A stretch of DNA of 64,000 bases from Halichondria panicea (taxonomy: Eukaryota > Porifera > Demospongiae > Suberitida > Halichondriidae). Shown in pieces: positions 55,195-64,000 of this stretch (position 1 is its first letter; each line of letters starts with the position of its first letter). Made by a program: the position numbers and the translations under genes. The notes beneath the pieces were generated by a model. The model saw only the letters and a program-made list of their open reading frames with translations, searched no databases and was not told the origin of the DNA. The stretch lies in assembly GCF_963675165.1 (NCBI RefSeq), contig NC_087388.1:6295651-6359650 (forward strand), read 5' to 3'.

Positions 55195-56154
55195 GGCCAT
55201 TTGCAAAAGAACTGTAGGAAAACTTTAGTTCCTTGCCCAAATGGTTGCAACAATGGCTCAACGAGAATCATAAGAAAAAATAATCATGCAATTATCATCA
55301 TGGTTTTAAATGCCCAAATCGCGATTATTATCACGTACAAAATGTCAGAAGCAAATGGAGTTTAGGAATGCCAAAAGCCATGAACTAAACGAGTGCCACA
55401 AGAGACAGTACACATGCCCACACTGCAATGAAGTTAGTGTGTATGATGAGAGAACTATACTACACACGTAAGAGTCTGTCATATAAGTCCAGGTCTCGTG
55501 TCCTAAATGTTTTTGTGCAGTTTTTCGATGCAACACATCTGGCCATCCTTAATTTAGTTTGCCCAAGTGAACCAGTCGTACTGCAAGTACTGCAATATTG
55601 GTTGCGAAGAGAAAACTCTGAGAAACTAGAAAATGCTCAGCTCTCACTATAGCAACTAAAGAGGTCTTGAGACTGAATATGAAAACTACACTAACATTTA
55701 GGTTACAATAATTATAATGAAAAAAACTTTACCATTTTATACCTCAGCATCAGGGTATATAAGCTTTGTGCCTGTGTGTGTGCCAATGCATAGTAGTGGT
55801 GTGGTGATGGTACTCATGTTTCAGTGTATGCCTTTCCTCATGAAGGGAGACAATTATGATGACTCCCTGTCCTGGCCGTTCAATGGGAGGGTCACAATCG
55901 AGCTACTCAACCAACTGGAGCACAAGAACCATCACAAGTGGACAATCCCATTCCCAGCAGACGATGTAGTCAGTGAGAGAGTGGTGGATGGTGAGAGAGG
56001 GTTAGGATATGGTCGGCGACAGTTCATCTCCCACGCTGACCTCGCTCACAAGCCTCGTAAAAACATTCAGTACCTCAAAGACGATACTCTAGTATTTCAA
56101 GTATCTACAGAAGCTCCAGACTACAAGCCGTGGCGTGTATACTGTACATTATAG
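55195..56154 (+). pseudogene. T18: degraded TRAF-like pseudogene, no RING exon (subfamily A)
   Basis: Starts inside the zinc-finger block (TTTGCAAAAGAACTGTAGG, then CCAAATGGTTGCAACAATGG as in T4). TA insertions (AGAACTATACTACACACG, CTGTCATATAAGTCC) and several one- and two-base changes break the finger region. The MATH domain from 55717 to 56154 is mostly open (SWPFNGRVTIELLNQLEHKN, TLVFQV) but its tail is lost (YKPWRVYCTL). The oldest-looking copy of the array. Confidence 0.82.
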
Positions 56155-56429
56155 TGGTGTTATTAATACAAATATAGGACAAATTATAATTATCATGTTA
56201 AAACTATATAGTACATGTATTAATATAAGTTATAAGAGCAGTGGCTGAGAAAGGTAAATGCATCTGTCTTATATACTACATGCATGCATGTATATAATTT
56301 ATCGATCTCTATAATATTTCGCTGATTTAATGTTTGTGTCAAAAATACGTTTACCTTAATAAGCCGCTCATGGTCTCGAGGCTACCTCCTATATGTAGAA
56401 CCATGCATGGTACCAGCAAAACATCAAAA

Positions 56430-56760
56430 GAACTGGCATACATTTCTCTGGTACGGCCCCACCTGGAGTACTGCTCACCAGTCTGGAATCCCCACCAAAA
56501 GAAATACATACAAGAACTAGAAAAGGTACAGAAACGAGCTGCAAGGTAGACGGGTGGTGTTCGCTAGGACAGCTCCACTAACAGCTGGACAGAAGAATAT
56601 AACACCTCATCAATAAAAGGACATACTTGGACTGTTATCAGACATTTAGAATAATCAATGGTTTGGACTGCATTGACTTTCAAGACTACTTCAAACAGAA
56701 CAAGAGTTATAACCTCGATCAGATCAAACTCTTTATTACTCAATCCGACAAGCATTAATG
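56430..56760 (+). mobile_element. non-LTR retrotransposon fragment (C-terminal reverse transcriptase)
   Basis: 56434-56549 reads AYISLVRPHLEYCSPVWNPH followed by KYIQELEKVQKRAAR, the conserved end of LINE reverse transcriptases. After a TAG, further family-like sequence (motifs like NGLDCIDFQDYFKQN in another frame) continues to about 56755. 5' truncated and frameshifted. Confidence 0.8.
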
Positions 56761-56779
56761 CATTTAATTTCAGAGCCGT

Positions 56780-56787
<8 letters not shown>

Positions 56788-56865
<78 letters not shown>

Positions 56866-56866
56866 A
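56788..56866. repeat. (TG)n microsatellite, about 78 bp
   Basis: Nearly pure GT dinucleotides, followed by TGCATGTGTGCATATGTGTG as at 24880-24902. The spacer to T19 is shared with the T5-T6 spacer (GGAAGGAGGGACAATACAAG). Confidence 0.9.
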
Positions 56867-57118
56867 TGTGTGCATATGTGTGGAAGGAGGGACAATACAA
56901 GCAACAGTCAGACCTTAATGATGTATTAACGGACATTATGAATAGTATAGGACAAAGCATTTCTAGGGCCACCCACACACCACACCTTATTTTGTTTGTC
57001 GTTTGTCTATGGTCTACTTGGCAAACACCAAAGAGACTCCCACATATCAATCGTCAGGTCTTCTGGTAATGTTTAGTATAGCTGTACAGACCGTTAGTTG
57101 GTTAGTTTGGAATTAAAC

Positions 57119-58649
57119 ATGTTTGGCCAATTTTCTAGCCTATCACTGAATGAGGGAGGTTATGACTACAAGTTCATAGAAGAACCTGCAGACTATCTCA
57201 AGTGTCTCATCTGTCTGCTAGTAGTTAGGGAGCCACAACAACATGGCGGCTGTGGGAAGCTATTCTGTAAAGTGTGTATTGACAAGCACAAGACCCTCAG
57301 AAAGGACTGTCCACACTGCAGGCAGCCATTAAATAACTCAAATGGCTTTCCAACCATCTTCAATGATTTCAGAAGTAAGTGGTTGGACTTTAATAATTAA
57401 TACGTGAAAAACAGTTAGTACTTCATTTAATATAATCCTTTGCGGGAACTGTATATAAATCAAAGCTTTACCACAGTATAATAAATGGGTATGTAGTACT
57501 GGATAGTGTGTCCTATACATGTAAGAACCTATATACTTATTACCACAAACAAACACTGTAAAAATATATATGAATTATACAGGTGATCAGGAGGTCAAGT
57601 CTCTAACGGTGTACTGCAGCACTGCTTGCGGTTGGAAAGGAGAGCTGGGATCACTTGATCATCATAAGCAGAAAGACTGTGAGAACACAGTAGTCTTTTG
57701 CGAAAACAATTGTGGTGAAATAAATATGAGTCGGAAGAATCTCAAGGCCCATCTCGAGTCCGAGTGTCCTAATCGACTACACAAATGCCCTCACTGTGGT
57801 GCTAACAACCAGTACAAAAACCACCCACTTCATACCAAATTACATTGCCCCAAGCGATTGCATTGTTGTGTTCATTGTGGTGAAAACGGCTGCTTTGATG
57901 AGCGTACTTCTACACATTTGGAGGTGTGTCCTAAGATGAAAATTGCGTGTAAAAAGTGCTTACGATATATTTTGCGCTGCCAACTCACAGCTCATCCAAA
58001 AGAATGTATGTTTAAACCAGTGCCCTGCAAATATGCTGATGTCGGGTGCAAAGTTCGGCCTCTACGCAAAGACCTCAAGAAGCACGAGGAAAATTACCAA
58101 CTTCACCTCCAAGTTACCACAGAAACAGTGCTTGAGCTAAAGAAAATGCTTCCCAAACCCGTTACCCCAGTTACCTTCAGAATCACAGATTTTGACGAGC
58201 ACAAAAAGGCCAATCGTATATTCTACAGTCCTTTGTTCTACACTTCCACAAATGGGTACAAAATGTGCTTAAGAATAGATGCCAACGGTAATGGCACTGG
58301 CAAAGGAACACATGTCTCTGTGTTTACTTGCCTCATGGTAGGTGAATATGATGACTACCTGACCTGGCCATTTACTGGGACAGTTACCATTGAGCTACTC
58401 AACCAACTGGAGGACGATAATCATCTCAAAAGTACAACCCCATTCCCAGCAAATGATGATGTCAGTGAGAGAGTGGTGGATAATGAGAGAGGGGCATGGT
58501 GGGGCTGGCCACAGTTCACCTCCCACGCTGACCTCGCTCACAAGCCTCGTAAAAACATTCAGTACCTCAAAGACGACACTCTAATATTCCGAGTATCTGC
58601 AGAAGCTCCTGATTACAAGCCATGGTTGGAATGTACCAACTGTGTGTAG
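57119..58649 (+). CDS. T19: TRAF-like protein (subfamily B)
   Basis: Exons 57119-57374 and 57583-58649 give 440 residues. Start MFGQFSSLSLNEGG; RING with EEPADYLKCLIC, HGGCGKLFC, KVC and CPHC, exon 1 ending IFNDFRS. Fingers: CPHCGANNQYKNH, CVHCGENGCFDERTSTH, CKKCLRYILRC, CKYADVGC. MATH with LNQLEDDNHLKSTTPFP and tail LECTNCV, closest to T12 in this part. No M-box block is found upstream, where a spacer shared with 24.9 kb is followed by unrelated sequence. Intact. Confidence 0.9.
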
Positions 58650-59371
58650 TGATGTTATTACATAGGACAGTGAAAGTTTTAACTAATGTGATAACGTGAT
58701 ATTGCATGCCTTTATATCCTGTTGCTACGTTGTTGCCAAGTGCAATATGCATGCAGCATAATGCACTGCTGAAAGTCATATTGCACTGACCGCAAAGTCA
58801 TAATACACTAACCAAAAAACGCCCCTCTGGCATTAGACAGACAATTAAATTAAATATTATGTCATGAGAAGTAACAAGTATCAAAGTAAGTCCAGCCATG
58901 TAGGAATGTTCAACACTGCTGGAGTTTCTTCTTTGCAACCATGCAGGTTTTAAAATTGTTCAAGGTTCATTTTGTGGAAGATTCTGTGTTCCTAGACCTA
59001 GTCCTCAACCTCATGATGCATGTCAATTCTGCTTCACCATAGCATTAGAAGCAGCTCTTTTTGCTGGGAGCTTGAGCTGTTTTACTGCAGTGTAGAGGCG
59101 AGCTTCTTTGGCTTGGTTGTGAGGCCGAGGGTAGACCACCGTACCATGGAGGGCTGTTCGAGCAGCAGTTACACTGAGTAGAGGGGTGGGGCTGTTTTGC
59201 AGTAGTTTCAGCGTTGGAACTCCAACAATTTTGTGTCAAGCCATTCGTCGGTCATGCCAATCTTATACGCTGCATATACTGGCGTCTAGAAGAGAGAAGA
59301 GATAGAGCTGTGTCTAGAGTTGTCTTTGTCATCTTTTTGTGCAGTTTATATATTGTTACTAAGACAGTGTT
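58650..59371. other. T19-T20 spacer; foreign sequence replaces the usual T20 promoter
   Basis: After about 150 bp of normal T19 3' flank, 58800-59385 shows no similarity by eye to any other spacer in the window. It is less AT-rich, with motifs such as GGCTTGGTTGTGAGGCCGAG. Homology to other TRAF genes starts abruptly at AGCCCATCAC (59396). It may be a transposon end or another gene's 5' region; I cannot tell. Confidence 0.5.
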
Positions 59372-60855
59372 ATGTTGCTATGCCCTCGGGATATAAGCCC
59401 ATCACTCAATGAAGGAGGTTATGACTACAAGTTCATAGAAGAACCTGCAGACTCTCTCAAGTGTCTCATCTGTCTGCTAGTAGTTAGGGAGCCACAACAA
59501 CATGGCGGCTGTGGGAAGCTATTCTGTAAAGTGTGTATTGACAAGCACACACTCCTAAGAAATACTTGTCCACACTGCAGGCAGCCTTTAAATAACTCAA
59601 ATGGGTTTCCAACCATCTTCAATGATTTCAGAAGTAAGTATAGATCAAAGCTTTCCAGGTGAAAATTATTATAGAGCGCTTGCATGTGTACAATTGCATG
59701 TGTAACATATGTACATGCATGCAGTATAATATACAACTACAAATACTATATAGAAACACAGGTGATCAAGAGGTCAAGTCTCTAATAGTGTACTGCAGCA
59801 CTGATAATCACAAGCAGAAAGACTGTGAGAACACGTTACTCCTCCTTTGCGAAAACAATTGTGGTGCAATAAACATTTTTCGGAAGAATCTCAAGGTCCA
59901 TCTCGAGTCCAAGTGTCCTAATCGACTACACAAATGCCCTGACTGTGGTGCAAACAACCAGTACAAAAACCACCAAGTTCATACCAAATTACATTGCCCC
60001 AAGCGATTGCATTCTTGTGTTCATTGTGGTGAAAACGGCTGCTTTAATGAGCGTACTTCTACACATTTGGAGGTTTGTCCCAAGATGAAAATTGCGTGTA
60101 AAAAGTGCACACAGCGTATCCTGCGCTGCCAGCTGCCAACTCATCCAAAAGAATGCACGTTTGAACCAGTGCCCTGCAAATATGCTGAAGTCGGGTGCAA
60201 ATTGCGGCCTCTACGTAAAGACCTCAAGAAGCATGAGGATGATCTCCAACTTCACCTTCAAGTTACCATAGAAACAGTGCTCGAGCTAAAGAAAATGTTT
60301 CCCAAACCAGTTACTCCAGTTACAATCCGAATTACAGATTTTGACAAGCACAAAACGGCCAATTGTATAGTCCACAGTTCTCCGTTCTACACGTCCACAA
60401 ATTGGTACAAAATGTGCTTAAGAATAGATGCTAACGGTAATGACACTGGCGAAGGCACACATGTCTCTGTGTTCATATGCCTCATGGTAGGTAAATACGA
60501 AGACTACCTGACCTGGCCATTTACTGTGACGGTTACCATCAAGCTTCTAAATCAGTTAGAAAATCAGAGCCATTATCTAAAAACGGTCAAAATACCAGTA
60601 GACAATGAAGCCAGTCAGAGAGTGGTTGATGGTGATAGAGGGCCGGGATATGGCCACCTTAAGTTCATCTCCTACGCTGACATTGCTCACAAGCCGCGTA
60701 AAAACATTCAGTACCTCAAAGATGACACTCTAATATTTCGAGTATCTGCAGAAGCTCCCGACTACAAGCCATGGCTGGAGTGTACTCACTTTGTGTATAC
60801 TAGTGGCGTTATTACATATAGGACAGCTAAAGTTTTAACTAATGTGATAACATGA
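59372..60855 (+). CDS. T20: TRAF-like protein with new N-terminus and extended C-terminus (subfamily B)
   Basis: Exons 59372-59633 and 59762-60855 keep one open frame of 451 residues. The usual start is lost by recombination at 59390-59396; an ATG at 59372 supplies MLLCPRDISPSLNEGG. The RING is complete. Exon 2 has an in-frame 33-bp deletion just after DQEVKSLIVYCST that removes CGWKGELGSL and one zinc-ligand Cys, and a 3-bp gain (LLLLCENN). At the C-terminus the TAG after THFV is displaced by a TACTA insertion, adding YTSGVITYRTAKVLTNVIT. Possibly functional but unusual at three places; expression without the common promoter is doubtful. Confidence 0.78.
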
Positions 60856-61315
60856 TATTGCCTATATAGTCTAGTATATAGTTGACCTACGTGTACAATA
60901 TATCGTATCAAAACCAGTACTTTCATACATTATGGGTTATAACATGTCCTACCTCCTCTGGGCAGTCACTATCTAGCCTGTATACAAACAATGACATGCT
61001 ATTGTTCAACTAACAAAGACTGCACAACTGAAGTGGTGTACATGAACATGAACATGCATGAACAAGCAGTCAAATATTATGTCCCAGTATACAGGATAAC
61101 GATTATGTAACTACTGTATTATACTGCTCTAAACCTATCACATACCGTATAGCGGGTATATTCGAGGGTACAGATTTTATTTTTTATTTTACAGATTTTA
61201 TAGATCAACGGAATTAAAGTTACGGCTGTTGAAATAATACACACCCCTTTAACTGTCCTTATACTTATATATAGGGAAATAGTATAACTTAGCAAACAGT
61301 TACATATTCTCTCAC
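60856..61315. other. T20 3' flank
   Basis: Similar to 26600-27140. A MITE family 1 left end (TACCGTATAGCGGGTATATT) sits at 61143 without its right half. No gene. Confidence 0.5.
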
Positions 61316-61430
61316 CTGTCGTAGGTGTTGACCTTTGCCCCCTTGTTGAGTATATTATGAGTGTAGCACATGACACGAGGCCCTCCCTCCGAGTCACACT
61401 CTTGTGAGCACACACGCACTGCCATCAGAG
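61316..61430 (-). pseudogene. ankyrin-repeat exon fragment, minus strand
   Basis: Ends with the intact ankyrin tail AKVNTYDR before a GTGAGA donor; a TATTA gain inside GTTGAGTATATTATGAGTG shifts the frame in the LLLNKG part. Confidence 0.55.
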
Positions 61431-61817
61431 CTGTGTATAGTATATATAGTGCTGTGTGGGGGGTGTGCATGTGTGTGGAGGGGGAGGGATATAATCAGCA
61501 CAAAACAAGAGCACAGATTAGACCTAATGTATATATCCGGGACATTATGAATAGTAGCGAGCCATAAACACGATTACTTCCGTTGTCAATTATGGCTTAT
61601 ATAGCTTATAAAATTATGACGAGCTGCGGCCCGAGGGCATTATGTTGCTCCAGTGTAATTGCCATGTTGCAGGAGGGCGCCTGCAATAACTATATAACTT
61701 ATATAATTGCCCAATGACGTCAAACTCTTCTGATTGGTCAAGTTTTTCTATAGACTTGTGTTGAATTCAATAGTTTTGCCGAATTCCATAGTAGACTTCG
61801 AGGTATTGGGTGGAATC
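61431..61817. other. intergenic, no gene seen
   Basis: Shares CAAGAGCACAGATTA and GGACATTATGAATAGTAG with 41720-41765 and 24955-24975. No coding sequence recognised. Confidence 0.4.
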
Positions 61818-62090
61818 AAGAGTTCTTTAGGAAGAGTACGCAACTCCACTTAAAACCGTAGTGGGTGCTTCTTCCAACCTACGTCGCAACCATATGCTGT
61901 TGTATAAACTGTGAAATCAAATTTGCAATAAATAACATAGTGATCATTATCACTAATTTACAACTGCCAGTAGGAAAGGCAATGAATATAATTTTATTCA
62001 TTGCCTTTCCTAGTATCTGTGACGTAGGTCAGGAAGAATGCCTTTTGTGTACAGTCTATTGGAGTTGCGTACTCTTCCTAATGAACTCTT
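61818..62090. mobile_element. MITE family 4 copy
   Basis: AAGAGTTCTTTAGGAAGAGT at the left and ACTCTTCCTAATGAACTCTT at the right; the third copy of this family, independent of the T15/T16 pair. Confidence 0.7.
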
Positions 62091-62314
62091 GGTGGAACGG
62101 TGGGGCAAGTCAAAAAGCATATTTCACCACTGCATTTACACACAGTGCAACATGCGGGCCCTATGTTCTCGCAGTGCAATGGTATAGTGATGCAACAGGC
62201 CATGTGCATATACAGAGCACTGGAATGTGAGCACTGGAATGTTTTGATCTACACGCTCACTCACCGCATGAGAATGGGTAACAAGATATCTTAATTGCTA
62301 TTGTCTAGTGTGAG

Positions 62315-62324
62315 TCACATGATG
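62315..62324 (+). promoter_or_regulatory. M-box-like TCACATGATG upstream of T21
   Basis: 57 bp before the ATG, in CTAGTGTGAGTCACATGATG. Confidence 0.4.
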
Positions 62325-62381
62325 TTATAATATAACTAGAACTGCATGTTTACATACAGTTGTACCTATAGTTAGGTAAAC

Positions 62382-64000
62382 ATGAATGGTAGCCCATCAC
62401 TGAATGAGGGAGGTTACGACTACAAGTTCGTAGAAGAACCTGCAAACTCTCTCAAGTGTCTCATCTGTCTGCTAGTAGTTAGGGAGCCACAACAACATGG
62501 CGGCTGTGGGAAGCTATTCTGCAAGAGCTGCATTGACAAGCACACACTCCTAAGAAATACCTGCTGTCCACACTGCAGGCAGCCATTAAATAACTCAAAT
62601 GGCTTTTCAACCATCTTCAATGATTTCAGAAGTAAGTGGTATAGACCAAAGCTTTCCCGGTGTAAATTATGAATAGTGTGCTCAGTAAAACAATAATTGT
62701 ATACTGCATAGCGGGTAATTTTCGGGGGACAAAATATTTGTGGTTCAGCAGTATTGAGACATTTCGTGGGTAATATTTTTGTAGTTGGAGCTTGCACTGC
62801 AGGTAAAGGTAGGCAAGGTCGCTTCATTCGTGGGTAAAATATTCGTGGTCAGACCTTCAACTACGAAAACCACGAATATTTGCCCCACGAATTACAACCA
62901 TAAACACTGCACACACGCACAGGTAATCAAGAGGTCAAGTCTCTAATGGTGTACTGCAGCACTGCTTGCGGTTGGAAAGGAGAGCTGGGATCACTCGATC
63001 ATCATAAGCAGAAAGACTGTGAGAACAAAGTAGTCTTTTGCGAAAACAATTGTGGTGCAATAAATATTATTCAAAAGAATCTTAAGGCCCATCTCGAGTC
63101 CAAGTGTCCTAATCGACTACACAAATGCTCTCACTGTGGTGCTAACAATCAGTACAAAAACCACCAACTTCATACCAAATTACATTGCCCCAAGCGATTG
63201 CATTGTTGTGTTCATTGTGGTGAAAACGGCTGCTTTGATGAGCGTACTTCTACACATTTGAAGGTTTGTCCTAAGATGAAAATTGCCTGTAAAAAGTGCA
63301 CACAACGTATCCTGCGCTGCCAGCTGCCAACTCATCCAAAAGAATGTACGTTTGAACCAGTGCCCTGTAAATATGCTGAAGTTGGGTGCAAAGTGCAACT
63401 TCTACGCAAACACCTCAAGAAGCATGAGGAAAATTACCAACTTCACCTCCAAGTTATCACAGAAACAGTGCTTGAGCTAAAGAAAATGCTTCCCAAACAA
63501 GTTGCCCCAGTTACCTTCAGAGTCACAGATTTTGACAAGCGCAAAACGGACAATGATGTAATATACAGTCCTTCGTTTTATACTTCTACAAATGGGTACA
63601 AAATGTGCTTAAGAATAGATGCCAACGGAAATAGCACTGGCAAAGGCACACATGTTTCTGTGTACACTTGCCTCATGGCAGGTGAATATGATGACTACCT
63701 GACCTGGCCGTTCACTGGGAGGGTCACAATCAAGATACTCAACCAACTGGAGGACAAGAACCATCACAAGAAGACAACTACTGTAACATTCCCAGCAGAC
63801 GATGATGTCAGTCAGAGAGTGTGGAACGTGAGAGAGGGGCAGGGTGGGGCTACTTTAAGTTCATCTCCCACGCTGACCTCGCTCACAAGCCTCTTACAAA
63901 CACTCAGTACCTCAAAGACGACACTCTAATAATTCGAGTATCTGCAGAAGCTCCCGACTACAAGCCATGGCTGGAGTGTACCATTAGCAACTGTGTGTAT
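62382..64000 (+). pseudogene. T21: TRAF-like gene with a late frameshift, cut by the window end (subfamily B)
   Basis: Exon 1 (62382-62631) starts MNGSPSLNEGGYDYKF and has a RING with FCKSC and an extra Cys (RNTCCPHC) from a 3-bp gain. Exon 2 (from 62923) opens NQEVKSLMVYC; the acceptor is followed by GTAATC instead of GTGATC. Zinc fingers are intact (CSHCGANNQYKNH, CVHCGENGCFDERTSTH, CKYAEVGC). In the MATH domain one base is missing near 63818 (GAGAGTGTGGAACGTGAG), so the frame ends at 63929 with a foreign tail (VREGQGGATLS) in place of the last 60 residues; the old frame remains readable to the window end. A whole protein of about 418 residues lacking half the MATH domain is predicted. Confidence 0.8.
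62702..62893. mobile_element. MITE family 1 copy in the T21 intron
   Basis: TACTGCATAGCGGGTAATTT at the left and CGAATATTTGCCCCACGAATTAC at the right around the same ATTTCGTGGGTAATATTTT core as other copies; the right terminal repeat is incomplete. Confidence 0.6.

Noticed and set aside
56564-57069. ORFs made of His-Thr or Cys-Val repeats
   Set aside because: Frames through the (TG)n microsatellite.
59045-59239. Minus-strand 64-residue ORF, Ser/Pro/Gln-rich, in the T20 promoter region
   Set aside because: No recognisable motif or splice partners; kept only as a note that this stretch is foreign to the array.

Overview
The window looks like nuclear DNA of an early-branching animal, most likely a demosponge (inference from gene style, not from a database match). 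It is AT-rich, introns are short with GTAAGT/GTGAGT donors, and the sequence between genes is packed with small palindromic DNA transposons. It is not bacterial or viral.

The dominant content is a head-to-tail, plus-strand array of TRAF-like genes, here labelled T1 to T21. Each has two exons split by one phase-1 intron. Exon 1 (about 256 nt) encodes a RING finger. Exon 2 (about 1.05-1.1 kb) encodes a run of TRAF-type Cys/His zinc fingers, a short helical linker and a C-terminal MATH/TRAF-C domain. Two subfamilies share nearly identical RING exons and MATH tails but have diverged zinc fingers: A (zinc-finger signature YDERTTTHLEVCP: T1-T4, T8-T11, T18) and B (signature FDERTSTHLEVCP: T5-T7, T12-T16, T19-T21). 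Open reading frames are complete in T5, T6, T9, T10, T15, T16, T19 and T20. T1 is cut by the left edge of the window. T2, T3, T4, T7, T8, T11-T14, T17, T18 and T21 carry transposon insertions, frameshifts, stops or deletions. Such proteins would be cytoplasmic E3 ligase/adaptor molecules of the kind used in TNF-receptor/TLR-type signalling (family knowledge).

Layout. 1-4.7 kb: end of T1, nested small transposons, remnants of a minus-strand ankyrin-repeat gene and an unrecognised 1.54-kb inverted-repeat element. 4.7-8.3 kb: T2 pseudogene. 8.3-9.2 kb: minus-strand multi-pass membrane protein gene. 10.7-19.4 kb: T3, split inside its RING exon by a 7,182-bp CACTA/EnSpm-like transposon (10901-18082) with a precise 2-bp TG target duplication. 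The transposon carries a SAM-domain gene on the minus strand, and on the plus strand a DDE transposase with two C2H2 fingers and a PARP-type ADP-ribosyltransferase ORF. 20-35 kb: T4-T9. 35.3-48 kb: a second, colinear copy of the 8-28 kb block (membrane gene, T10, T11, T12-T14) without the big transposon. 48.5-64 kb: T15-T21, with more small transposons, a reverse-transcriptase scrap and ankyrin-exon fragments.

The most unusual points are the PARP domain carried inside the DNA transposon, recurrent TG to TGCATG and TA to TATA micro-insertions that break many array members, an M-box-like TCACATGATG block upstream of 13 TRAF copies, a RING with Lys where His normally binds zinc, and end-conserved, centre-diverged mosaic evolution of the array.
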